A DNA stretch of 45,797 bases. Origin: JANLTP01 sp031363055. Lineage in GTDB: Bacteria > Pseudomonadota > Gammaproteobacteria > Burkholderiales > Burkholderiaceae_E. The notes beneath the pieces were generated by a model. The model saw only the letters and a list, made by a program, of their open reading frames with translations. It was not told the DNA's origin and ran no database searches. A program made the translations under genes and the position numbers. The stretch is from assembly GCA_031363055.1 (NCBI GenBank), contig JANLTP010000260.1, positions 1 to 45,797 of the forward strand. Direction: 5' to 3'. Each line of letters begins with the position of its first letter. Within the stretch, counting starts at the first letter, position 1. Shown here one piece after another: positions 24,537-32,524 of the stretch.

Positions 24537-25580
24537 TTAGTTAAGCACCATCTGCGTGCTCGGGGCGCTCGCCCAGGGCTGGATCGGCGACAGTCCGGAG
24601 ACACTGGGCCAATTCGGTACCAGATCGAGCGTCAGCTCTGCAACATTGACGCCCAGGGTGTCGTACAGACCCGCGTAGGCGTCTGTCAGGCGCGGATTGA
24701 TCTCGATCACGACCGGCCCTCTTGGCCCCATGACGAAGTCTATACCGACAAATCCCCAGAGGCCCGGCACGGCCGCTGCAACCATGTCAGCGACCGCGCG
24801 AATCATGTTGGCGGTGCGTTGATCGCGGATCAAAAAGGAATTGACCGACACACCTTTGTAAACTAGTTGCGAATCCCTGAGCTCGACATCCTGGCGATTG
24901 ATCGACAGGATAATCGCCTTGCCGTCGGAACAGAGCATCGACACACTACCGGTCTCGCCAGCAACGTGGCGTTGCAGGATCATCGAGCGACTGAAACCCT
25001 TCATCGAGTAAAACTCGAGCGCGGCCTTTGAGTCGTCGAAGCGCCAGATATCCTGGCAACCGGCGCCATCGTCGGGCTTCAACACACAAGGCGTTGACCA
25101 ATCCGGGCATCCCTCGACCGCAATCGCCTCGGCGACGTCGATTCCGCAAGACGATAAGGCGGCCACCGTAGCCAACTTGCTGCCACACAGTCGAACCGCT
25201 TTCGGACTGCAACCGAGCAGCGTCTTGCCGAGCCTGAGCACCATGGTACTCAGCGATTCGAGCAGGCCGGCCGTCTCGGGCGCCATGATCCAGACCGCGT
25301 CGGCCGCTTCGACCGAATCGGCCCAACCATCACGATCGAATTGTTCGACTCGCAATTGATTGACGCGCAGATCGTCAAAGCCGGTGTACGGTAGTTCGGG
25401 CAATCGCGCATCGCGCCATAAGCTGATCTGGATGTCGGGCAGCCTGAGCAAGTCGCTGATCAGCGCCTTGACCATGGCATCAGCTTGACCGGTCAACGAA
25501 TCCGATAGACTCTGAGCCGAATGCCCGCCGCCGGTAATGTGTTCGTAGACAAAAATTTTCACGAGGCTCGCCAAAATCAT
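24537..25580 (-). CDS. ATP-grasp ligase, MfnD-like (tyramine-glutamate ligase family)
   Basis: The 347-residue protein begins KIFVYEHITGGGHS, as do methanogen MfnD and its methylotroph homologues, which join glutamate to tyramine during methanofuran synthesis. The ATP-grasp core shows VLKPDDGAGCQDIW, LQRHVAGETGSVSMLC and the metal site VVIEINPRLTDAYAGL. The ATG at 25580 gives six residues before the conserved start; a GTG at 25562 would give MKIFVYEH directly. It is followed 10 bp later by the DUF1537 kinase gene and is divergent from a pterin dehydratase gene. The ATP-grasp fold is firm. MfnD function is inferred from similarity and recalled gene clusters. Confidence 0.75.
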   Translation of the reverse strand: MILASLVKIFVYEHITGGGHSAQSLSDSLTGQADAMVKALISDLLRLPDIQISLWRDARLPELPYTGFDDLRVNQLRVEQFDRDGWADSVEAADAVWIMAPETAGLLESLSTMVLRLGKTLLGCSPKAVRLCGSKLATVAALSSCGIDVAEAIAVEGCPDWSTPCVLKPDDGAGCQDIWRFDDSKAALEFYSMKGFSRSMILQRHVAGETGSVSMLCSDGKAIILSINRQDVELRDSQLVYKGVSVNSFLIRDQRTANMIRAVADMVAAAVPGLWGFVGIDFVMGPRGPVVIEINPRLTDAYAGLYDTLGVNVAELTLDLVPNWPSVSGLSPIQPWASAPSTQMVLN

Positions 25581-25731
25581 AATAATGGGTAGATGGAAAC
25601 TTGTTTTTACTCATTCCTGCGAAGAGTTCCTATCGTTTGTACTGAAGAGTTTTTTGACGGGTTGCAACAAGTTCTAAAATGTTGCGTACGAACGTCACTA
25701 ATTTGGAATCAGACGGTCGGTTCACCCCGAA

Positions 25732-25753
25732 AGTTGACACATTTTCGTCAACT
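25732..25753. promoter_or_regulatory. Inverted-repeat operator candidate between ATP-grasp and pterin dehydratase genes
   Basis: AGTTGAC (25732-25738) and GTCAACT (25747-25753) are a perfect inverted repeat with an 8-bp centre, ending 8 bp before the plus-strand ATG at 25762. The 181-bp divergent gap is AT-rich compared with the rest of the window. A repressor bound here would affect at least the dehydratase gene. Confidence 0.45.
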
Positions 25754-25761
25754 CGACGTAC

Positions 25762-26172
25762 ATGCAAACTCGTCCGACAGAATTGGATCGTCCAATGACT
25801 TCAACCGACAACGAGAAGACCTATTCGAAACTCGAGTTCCCCGGGTTGCTGGTCGGTGATTTGGCGCACTGGTACTTTGAAGGCGATTGGCTGTGCCGCC
25901 AGTATAAAACCGGTGGCTGGAAGTCAACGCTGATGGTCGCCAACACGGTTGCTCATCTGGCCGAAGCGGCTTGGCATCATCCGGAAATGACGGTCTCGTA
26001 TGCGCAGGTGATCGTCAAGTTGCAAACCCATGACACCGGCGGTGTTACCGATCGCGACCTGGCGCTGGCGCGCATGATCGAACAAGTGGTTCAGTGGCAA
26101 CCGGGCAAGGACGGCGGACCCTTGCCGGGCACACCGAACGATGACCCGCGCTACCGGTATATCGTCTACTGA
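25762..26172 (+). CDS. Pterin-4a-carbinolamine dehydratase-family protein
   Basis: The C-terminal 100 residues match the PCD/DCoH fold: WYFEGDWLCRQYKTGGWKST, ANTVAHLAEAAWHHPEM with the catalytic His pair, and VIVKLQTHDTGGVTDRD with the third His-Asp region. PCD enzymes dehydrate 4a-hydroxy-tetrahydropterins, and distant members occur in the tetrahydromethanopterin gene clusters of methylotrophs. No phenylalanine hydroxylase is present nearby, so a role in aromatic hydroxylation is not indicated. The ATG at 25762 gives 136 residues; an ATG at 25795 is also possible. It is divergent from the MfnD-like gene, which supports a joint cofactor role by context only. Confidence 0.85.
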   Translation: MQTRPTELDRPMTSTDNEKTYSKLEFPGLLVGDLAHWYFEGDWLCRQYKTGGWKSTLMVANTVAHLAEAAWHHPEMTVSYAQVIVKLQTHDTGGVTDRDLALARMIEQVVQWQPGKDGGPLPGTPNDDPRYRYIVY

Positions 26173-26194
26173 TCACTTCCGATCCGTTTGAGCG

Positions 26195-26334
26195 GGATCA
26201 GAACGACAGGGTGCTTGGCTGTGTTTGCGTAGGATCAGGCCGACAGGGTGCTTGGCTACGTTTGCGTAGGATCAGGCCGACAGTGTGCTTGGCTACGTTT
26301 GCGTAGGATCAGGCCGACAGGGTGCTTGGCTACG
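26195..26334. repeat. 37-bp tandem repeat, about 3.8 copies
   Basis: Units start at 26195, 26232, 26269 and 26306, each ggatcaggccgacagggtgc-like followed by ttggctacgtttgcgta. Copies 2 and 3 differ at only one base; the first has several changes and the last breaks off after about 29 bases. They follow each other with no spacer. They begin about 20 bp after the pterin dehydratase stop codon. Confidence 0.9.
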
Positions 26335-26400
26335 CGGCTGTCCCCCGGCCTTCGGCCTCCTCCTTGATGCCGCTACGCCAAGCACCCTGCCAGCCTGATC
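26307..26400. repeat. Long inverted repeat built from the 37-bp repeat unit
   Basis: The last repeat copy (26307-26338) is matched by its reverse complement at 26369-26400, 27 of 32 bases, across a 30-bp loop that itself contains a GGCC-TTC-GGCC hairpin. Transcribed from either side, this would fold into a very stable stem and could end transcription between the two convergent genes, although no U-tract follows. Confidence 0.7.
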
Positions 26401-26498
26401 TGGCACCAACGTGCAGGGTCGTGACAGCGAGAAGCGTTCACGCCGTGACCGGCACCGACGCCGATCTACGACAAACCTCAACCCGGCACAATGTCAGC

Positions 26499-26652
26499 CT
26501 GGAGTGGGCTGGTGTGAATGCCGCAGCGAAATCAAGAAGGAGCGTCGGCCGCCAGGCCGAGGCGGATGACATTCGCGGAGGCATTCGCACCAGCCCGCTC
26601 CAGGCCAACGAAGGCACCTTTCGCGGAGGCGCTTGCACCAGTCCGCTCCAGG
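26499..26652. repeat. Second intergenic repeat family, inverted and direct copies
   Basis: A 27-bp element (26499-26525) recurs as its reverse complement at 26578-26604 and again in that orientation near 26626-26652, about 48 bp further on, with further fragments up to the folB stop codon at 26675. The core contains caccagcccgctccagg. It is different in sequence from the 37-bp repeat beside it. The whole 26173-26674 gap between two genes is therefore mostly repeat; reading frames across it are not convincing. Confidence 0.75.
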
Positions 26653-26674
26653 CGGAAAAGCGCACCAGCCGGTC

Positions 26675-27028
26675 TCAGGTCCGACCACGCTCGAGAACGA
26701 TGCCAACCTGTTTTGCGCCCGCCAGGATGTCGCCCTTGGCAACCGACAAACGTATCCAGGATGACTCAAACTCGCGTTCGATCTGCTCACACAGGTGCTG
26801 CGCCAGACGCTCGAGCAAAAGGAACCGGGGTGAGATCAACTCGCGTTTGATGAGCGCCACAACGGCGGCATAGTCAATGGTCTCGGACAGCTTGTCACTG
26901 ACAAACGCCTGCTTTTCGGGAATGCCAATCTCGAGATCAAATATCAGCATTTGTGGCGTCAGGCGTTCAGTCTCGTGAACTCCAATGACGGTTTCAATTT
27001 TGAGTTCACGGATAAAAATGTACTGCAT
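26675..27028 (-). CDS. folB: Dihydroneopterin aldolase-family protein
   Basis: The 117-residue protein has the FolB tunnelling fold: IRELKIETVIGVHETERLTP (with the substrate-binding Glu), MLIFDLEIGI, ETIDYAAVVALIKRELISPR, LLERLAQHLCEQI, then a strand with the catalytic Lys in SVAKGDILAGAKQVGI. It normally cleaves 7,8-dihydroneopterin to 6-hydroxymethyl-dihydropterin plus glycolaldehyde for folate. Here it sits near a pterin dehydratase and an MfnD-like ligase, so a role in another pterin cofactor is possible. It is followed 44 bp upstream by the tolC gene on the same strand. Confidence 0.88.
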   Translation of the reverse strand: MQYIFIRELKIETVIGVHETERLTPQMLIFDLEIGIPEKQAFVSDKLSETIDYAAVVALIKRELISPRFLLLERLAQHLCEQIEREFESSWIRLSVAKGDILAGAKQVGIVLERGRT

Positions 27029-27071
27029 GCCCTGCCCTTCGATGACTTCATGGAGTGTGTTTCAAACGCTG

Positions 27072-29120
27072 TCAGCCACGGCCCCGGCAAGCGGCCGCCG
27101 CGACCGCCAGAGCGCGCTCGCGCACGATCTGCCAGCGGGCCGGCGCATCGGGGGACGCGAGGTTACGCCAGGCTTGTGCACTGCGAATGCAGCGCACACC
27201 GCCGGCATCGGCGAGTTCAGTCAGCAGCGATATCTGGGCCGCAGCGCCTCTGAAGTCGCGGTCAGCGTCAATTTGCTCGGCCTGAATCAGCCGCAAGCGT
27301 TTGGCATTCACCGCCACCGGCGACAGGCCGATCGCCGTCCAGACCGCTGGCAAGGTTTGCGGACTGCCATAACTTTGAGCCATGCGATCCTCGCGGCCGG
27401 TCTCAACGGCTAGCAACCAAGCATCGATGCTACGACTCAGCGCCTCCGGTAACCGCATCTCGACGCCGGGCGCAAAACGCGCGATCACCGGTGCGCTGCG
27501 ATCGGCACTGTCGCGATATGCGGGTGCAACCGGAGTGGCCTTGGGTGCCAAGGCGAGCGACGATGGCGCCGCCGTCGTGACAGTGGACATCGTCGCTGGA
27601 GTCGGGGCCAAGACAGTCGGCAGGGTCGCTGGAATCGGGGCTGTGACAGTCGGCATCGGCAATGGCGTTGAGGCCATTGCCGTTTCGGCGACCATGAGGC
27701 CACGGACATCGACCGGATCGGCAACCGGGGTCAATAACAGAGGCGCATCGATACGCGGCACACTGAAGGCCGGATGCAATCGGCCGCTCAGGGACAACAG
27801 GCGCAATTGCGCTTGCAGCGCGTCCGCTTGACTGTTGGTCTGTTGCCGCTGCGCTTGTGCAAGTTCGTTTTCGGTATTCAGCAGATCGAGTAATGAGCGC
27901 TGGCCGATTTCATACTGGATCCGGTACACATCGCGCGTTTTGAACACAGAGCCGGCGTAAGCGGCCGCATTCTGGTTCATCGCTGATTGCCGCAGTTGTT
28001 CTGCCCAGGCCGACGAAACACTCTGCCGCAGACCCAGTACCGCGTCCTGAAACTGTTGTTTGGTAGCGGCCAGCCGCAGGATGGCGTCCTGCTCACGTAA
28101 TGAATCACCGCCACCCGCATACAGGTTGTAATTAAACGTCAGCAGCAGGCTGGAGGTTGCGGCATCGCGCAACGTCGACGTTCGCGCGGTCAGATCGTGG
28201 CGGCCTTCAAGGGCGATTCGCGGCAAAAACGCCGCCTGCCGAACGCGAACCTCAGCCTCCAGCGCGCGGCTGTTTTCAGCCGCCGCCCGAACAGCGGGTG
28301 CCGCCGCAAGCGCCTGTTGCAGCGCCTCATTCTCGGAGGCTGGCAGTTGAACCGCATCGATCGTCAACCATTGGACATTGGCCGGTGGCGGAATCAGAGC
28401 CAGGCGCTGAAAACGGGCGCTGGCCTCACCCAAGGCGCCGCGATCCGAGGCCAGCGCCAATCGCGTCGACGACAGACGCCCTTGCGCCTGATCGAGATCG
28501 ACGCCACGCCCTACCCCGGAACTGACGCGTGTTTGCACCAGCGCAACCAGACGCTCATGGGCGGCCAGATTGGCGTTGGCAATCGCGATCAGCGTGCGCT
28601 GCCGGGCCAGGTCTACCCAGGCGCGGCTGAGCTCAAACAGCAGGGCATCCTCGGCTTGTCGTAATTCGAAATAGCGAACATTGCCGAGGCGCCCCAGCCG
28701 CTCGGATTCACTGGACACTTCGGCGCCATCGTACAAGGGTTGCCGCAGACTCAAGGTCGCGCGACTGGTCGAGCCATTCTGGGATACCACCGCGCCCGCC
28801 GAGTCGATCCGGTTCGAGCGCTCATAACCGGTCAGTGCTGATAAATCGACCCGAGGACGATAGGCGGCACTGTTGGCGCCCACCGCGCGTGACTGAGCAT
28901 CAATCGCCGCACGGCGCGCCATGAGGTCAGGATTCGCCTGCACGGCACGCCGCGCCACCGCCGAAAAACTGTCGCTATCGGCACCCAATGCGGCAGCGCC
29001 GGATTGGCTGGCGCTCGTCTGTGCCAATGCGCTCGGACTCGCAATTGCAATTGCAATTGCACTCGTGACCCAAACCAGCAATGCAATCAGTGACCGGCCG
29101 GGTGAATGAAACGTTTGCAC
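27072..29120 (-). CDS. TolC-family outer membrane protein of a type I secretion system, with extra C-terminal domain
   Basis: Residues about 35-460 form an outer membrane efflux protein: alternating long coiled-coil helices (FSAVARRAVQANPDLMARRA, AAYRPRVDLSAL, ATLSLRQPLYDGAEV) and a second repeat (VRQAAFLPRIAL, FNYNLYAGGG, YEIGQRSLLDLLNTENEL). A Pro/Thr/Ala-rich linker with DNA repeats follows (about 490-545). About 130 extra residues then form an alpha/beta domain with Cys residues that I do not recognise. The signal peptide core contains AIAIAIA, coded by three gcaatt units at 29041-29058. It starts with GTG at 29120. Neighbours on both sides make a complete type I secretion set, so it is the outer membrane channel of that export system rather than a drug pump. 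Confidence 0.87.
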   Translation of the reverse strand: MQTFHSPGRSLIALLVWVTSAIAIAIASPSALAQTSASQSGAAALGADSDSFSAVARRAVQANPDLMARRAAIDAQSRAVGANSAAYRPRVDLSALTGYERSNRIDSAGAVVSQNGSTSRATLSLRQPLYDGAEVSSESERLGRLGNVRYFELRQAEDALLFELSRAWVDLARQRTLIAIANANLAAHERLVALVQTRVSSGVGRGVDLDQAQGRLSSTRLALASDRGALGEASARFQRLALIPPPANVQWLTIDAVQLPASENEALQQALAAAPAVRAAAENSRALEAEVRVRQAAFLPRIALEGRHDLTARTSTLRDAATSSLLLTFNYNLYAGGGDSLREQDAILRLAATKQQFQDAVLGLRQSVSSAWAEQLRQSAMNQNAAAYAGSVFKTRDVYRIQYEIGQRSLLDLLNTENELAQAQRQQTNSQADALQAQLRLLSLSGRLHPAFSVPRIDAPLLLTPVADPVDVRGLMVAETAMASTPLPMPTVTAPIPATLPTVLAPTPATMSTVTTAAPSSLALAPKATPVAPAYRDSADRSAPVIARFAPGVEMRLPEALSRSIDAWLLAVETGREDRMAQSYGSPQTLPAVWTAIGLSPVAVNAKRLRLIQAEQIDADRDFRGAAAQISLLTELADAGGVRCIRSAQAWRNLASPDAPARWQIVRERALAVAAAACRGRG
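29041..29061 (-). repeat. Hexanucleotide repeat in the TolC signal peptide
   Basis: Three gcaatt units plus a partial one code for AIAIAIA in the hydrophobic core of the signal peptide. A 13-bp direct repeat (29118-29130 and 29131-29143) also spans the GTG start. Confidence 0.75.
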
Positions 29121-29228
29121 TGAATAGGATCACTGAATAGGAGAGAAAACTGCCGAAACTTCAATACTTTACTCGTATCCCATTGTAGTCGAGCGCGATC
29201 AGCCTCGATGCGGTCTCAAGTGCGGAGC

Positions 29229-32200
29229 TTAATCGCCGCTGGCCTGAGCCTTGTGCAACAAGTGCTCCAGATCAACCGAGCCGTCGTAGGCGCTGTCGAT
29301 CGGTTGCGGCATCGCTGCCGACACTTCGTTGCCTGGCCGTCCAATTGAAGGCGTCGAGGCAAGGTTGCCGAGCGGAATTTCTTCGTCACGATGATCGACC
29401 AGCAAATCGGCAAGCCTTGGCGCCGTCACGCCGCTTTGAACCGTAAAATAGGCATCGGCCATCTCGCTGATATGGCCGTCGGCAAACTGTGCCGAACTTC
29501 GCTCCAACAGCATATTGCCGTTCTGCTCCTCGTGTTGCATTTCGTAGCTGACGCGTAGCGAGGCTATGCCCGCTTGATCCAGTCGTACCAGTTCGCCGGT
29601 ATCGGTTGCACCATCGCCATCGCGATCCTGCCAGATCTGCAGGTCCGCAAATCGTTCATCGCTGGCGTTGACCACGCCGTCCTGATTGCTATCGAATGCG
29701 GCCAACTGCGAGAACCCCTGGCCGATGTCGCCGCCAAACAGCTCGGAGCGATCGTTGATCCGGCCATCGTGATTCACATCCACCGCCAGCAGACCGTCTT
29801 CGCGAGACACCCAGCCAGTCGCATCGCGAACGCCGTCGAGGTCCATATCAAAGCGGGCTTGCGATTGTTCAATCGAGACGGTGCGGACACCATCGCCATT
29901 CAGATCGATGATGATTGGCGAGATTTGCTGGATGTGGGCATCACAAATCGTCACGGTCGAGGCGGCCGGCTGCGTGAAGGTCTGGCTGCCAACCTGCGCA
30001 ACCTCGATCCGGAATTGCTCATCGCCCTCGTAGGCGCTACCGAGCTGCGACACCCGCTGCAGCTCTTGCCAGGTCTTGACGCTGAAGGTTTCCGATTCAC
30101 TGCTGCCGGCATGAACCAGCACTCTGATGGTGTCACCCGATATCAAGGTCCCAGCCGTGTCGTAGACGCCGAAGTCCTTGTTCAGACTGTCGACACCGGC
30201 CGTGGCCGTGGGCAGAATCGCTTTCCAGGCCGACTGGGTCGCCGCATCTTTGACATAGTCCTGGCCGCTACCGTCAACATCGGTACGATGCGCCGAGCCA
30301 TCGTTGATTTTCACGGTGACCCAAGTGTCGCTGGTGACCACCTCACCGAGCTTGATGCTGAACACATGCGCCGGCGAGCCCTCGAGAATCTGAGTGTCGC
30401 CGACCACCTTGATAGCGTTCGGGTCGAAGTAACGATCGTTCTCGCAGATGGTGCCCAGCCCCACGGCGCTACTGCCGTTGCTGCTGGCCTGCAAGGTGAA
30501 CTGCTCATTGCCTTCGTAGACGGCATCGTCAATGCCGGGTACCTTGACTTGAAAGCCGCTGATTCCGGCGGGCACCGACACCGACGTACCGGTAATGAGT
30601 GCAAATGTGTTGCCGCCATCGAACGAGACTTGCAGTCCCGTGGTCGCAAAGTCCTGACCGGCGCTGGCGGTGCCGTTGGCCAGTTGCAGTTGTACGGTCG
30701 TCGCGGTGCTTGAAGTGGCGCTGAGTGTCACCGAGAACGTCAGGGAATCGCCCTCGTTGGCTGCCGCCGAGCTGACGCCGGTTACGGCAATGGCCGAGTC
30801 GTTCTCGCAGATTGTGCCGATCCCTTGGGCGCTGCTGCCGTTGGTGGCCGCCTGCAGGGTAAAGGCCTCGTCGCCTTCGTAGACCGAATCGTCAATGCCG
30901 GCTACCTTGACTTGAAATCCGCTGACGCCGGCCGGTACCGTCACCGACGAAGCGGCAATGGCGGTAAAAGTCTTGCCGCCGTCAAACGAAACCTGCAGTC
31001 CGCTGGTTGCAAAATCCTGTCCCGCCATTGCAGTCCCATTGGTCAGTTGCAATTGCACGGTCGTTGGTGCGCTGGCGGCGCCACTCAAGGCAACCGCAAA
31101 GGTCAGCGCGGCGCCTTCTGGCGCATGGGTTGAATTGACCGATACCAGTTTGATGGCGGAGTCATCGTCGCAGATCGTACCGATACCCTGTGCGGAACTG
31201 GTATCCGTGCTGGCTCTCAAGGTAAAACTCTCGGTGGGCTCATGCACCGCATCTTCAATGCCGGGTACTTTCACCTGAAAGCAACTGGCACCGGCTGGCA
31301 CGCTCACTGCGGGACCCGCGATCGGCACAAACGTGCGGCCACCATCGAACGATACTTCCAGACCGGTCGCGTCGAAGTCCTGACCCGCCAGCGCCGTGCC
31401 ATTGCTCAACAGCAAATTAACGGTTGTCGGCTTGGTTCCGGCCGGGCACAAATTGACATTAAAAACCAGGGCATCACCTTCGCTCGCATGTGTCGAGCTG
31501 ACGCAGGCCACCTTGGCAGGTTGCAGGTCGTTATCGAGGATCGTTCCCGTGCCTGAGGCCGAACTGCCATTCGCACAGGCGCGCAGGCACAAATTCTCGC
31601 TGGCTTCGACGCTCGAGTCATCAATGGTCGCGACCCTGACCTTGAATGCACAAGCCCCGGCCGGAACATCAATCGATGAACCCGTGACCGCAACATAGGA
31701 TTTGCCATTATCAAATGAGACTTGCAACGCGGTGCTGTAGTCCGAACCGGCCTGGGCACTGCCATCACTGACATTTAGTTGCACACGAGTTGGCGTTCCT
31801 GCGGATCCACTGAGCGCCACGTTAAAAATCAGCGCTTCGCCCTCGACTTGCTGCGCACAGGAGACACTTCTGACACCCACCGGAGGGGTGATCGGATTGC
31901 AGCTTGAGCCACTGCCTTGCGAGACCACGCCGTTATGGGTCGCGACCAAGTTGACCGTCGTCTCAACTGGCGCGGTGTCGTGCGCTACCGGATCAACCCG
32001 GACCTTGAAGCCACAGGCACCTGCCGGTACTTGCACAGTGCTGGAGGTCAGCGGCTCATAGTTTCGCCCGCTGTTAAACGATACCTGACACTGACCGCCG
32101 TAGTCCTTCGCTGACCCTTGATTCGTCGCGCTCGCCCCTGAAATCGCCAACTGCACGGGCGTACGGGTTTCACACGGCTCATGTAGTGCGACGTTAAAGG

Positions 32201-32267
32201 TGAGCTTGCTGTCGTCCTGGGTACGGGGGCAATCAATCGATCGAATGCGAAGGGTGCGTTTGCTCAT
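29229..32267 (-). CDS. Type I secreted Calx-beta repeat protein with calcium-binding loops
   Basis: The 1012-residue protein has no signal peptide. Five Calx-beta-like repeats of about 115 residues run from the N-terminus to about 600, each with a T-x-V-x-L start, a G-x-D-F/Y loop, VSFD/N-x-G, VPAG-x-x-x-F-x-V-x-V, and an acidic end such as TICENDSA. A longer, degenerate repeat follows (about 610-770). Next come Ca-binding loops of the type in giant RTX proteins: IIIDLNGDGVRTV, DMDLDGVRDATGW, VDVNHDGRINDRSELFGG, DSNQDGVVNASDE, DRDGDGATDTGE. The tail (about 930-1012) has no obvious feature. No GGxGxDxxx nonapeptides occur. Sixteen cysteines, mostly in the first repeats, are unusual. GGAG lies upstream of the ATG. 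Genes for TolC, ABC transporter and adaptor flank it, so it is the likely secreted substrate. Confidence 0.85.
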   Translation of the reverse strand: MSKRTLRIRSIDCPRTQDDSKLTFNVALHEPCETRTPVQLAISGASATNQGSAKDYGGQCQVSFNSGRNYEPLTSSTVQVPAGACGFKVRVDPVAHDTAPVETTVNLVATHNGVVSQGSGSSCNPITPPVGVRSVSCAQQVEGEALIFNVALSGSAGTPTRVQLNVSDGSAQAGSDYSTALQVSFDNGKSYVAVTGSSIDVPAGACAFKVRVATIDDSSVEASENLCLRACANGSSASGTGTILDNDLQPAKVACVSSTHASEGDALVFNVNLCPAGTKPTTVNLLLSNGTALAGQDFDATGLEVSFDGGRTFVPIAGPAVSVPAGASCFQVKVPGIEDAVHEPTESFTLRASTDTSSAQGIGTICDDDSAIKLVSVNSTHAPEGAALTFAVALSGAASAPTTVQLQLTNGTAMAGQDFATSGLQVSFDGGKTFTAIAASSVTVPAGVSGFQVKVAGIDDSVYEGDEAFTLQAATNGSSAQGIGTICENDSAIAVTGVSSAAANEGDSLTFSVTLSATSSTATTVQLQLANGTASAGQDFATTGLQVSFDGGNTFALITGTSVSVPAGISGFQVKVPGIDDAVYEGNEQFTLQASSNGSSAVGLGTICENDRYFDPNAIKVVGDTQILEGSPAHVFSIKLGEVVTSDTWVTVKINDGSAHRTDVDGSGQDYVKDAATQSAWKAILPTATAGVDSLNKDFGVYDTAGTLISGDTIRVLVHAGSSESETFSVKTWQELQRVSQLGSAYEGDEQFRIEVAQVGSQTFTQPAASTVTICDAHIQQISPIIIDLNGDGVRTVSIEQSQARFDMDLDGVRDATGWVSREDGLLAVDVNHDGRINDRSELFGGDIGQGFSQLAAFDSNQDGVVNASDERFADLQIWQDRDGDGATDTGELVRLDQAGIASLRVSYEMQHEEQNGNMLLERSSAQFADGHISEMADAYFTVQSGVTAPRLADLLVDHRDEEIPLGNLASTPSIGRPGNEVSAAMPQPIDSAYDGSVDLEHLLHKAQASGD

Positions 32268-32524
32268 CGGGGGCTCCGGAAATTCTGCTCAATGGTTCAG
32301 GTCGCTCGATCCGGGTATTGACCAAGCAGATCAATGGATTCTCGGCATAAGTGCGAGCCGATGTTGCCAATATGCGACGGACGGCGATTACCGTCCGCCC
32401 GAATGGGTACCGTTAGCGCTATGCATGCGCCCGTTCGATCGATTTACGATTGGTTACATCGCTGACTGTGTCCAGAGTGGGAGATCGTTTCTCAACGGTC
32501 CTCAACGGTCCTCAGCGCGCCTAC

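Noticed and set aside
26195..26334. Possible CRISPR array (37-bp repeats)
   Set aside because: Copies abut each other with no spacers and no cas genes are in the window; these are tandem repeats.
26322..26873. Open frame across the intergenic repeats with repeated SPLQA-type peptides
   Set aside because: The peptide repeats follow directly from the DNA repeats, the frame runs antisense into folB, and no ribosome-binding site is seen.
29574..30713. A 379-residue open frame opposite the Calx-beta protein gene
   Set aside because: It mirrors the repeats of the real gene and has no family features; the minus-strand frame has clear domain repeats.
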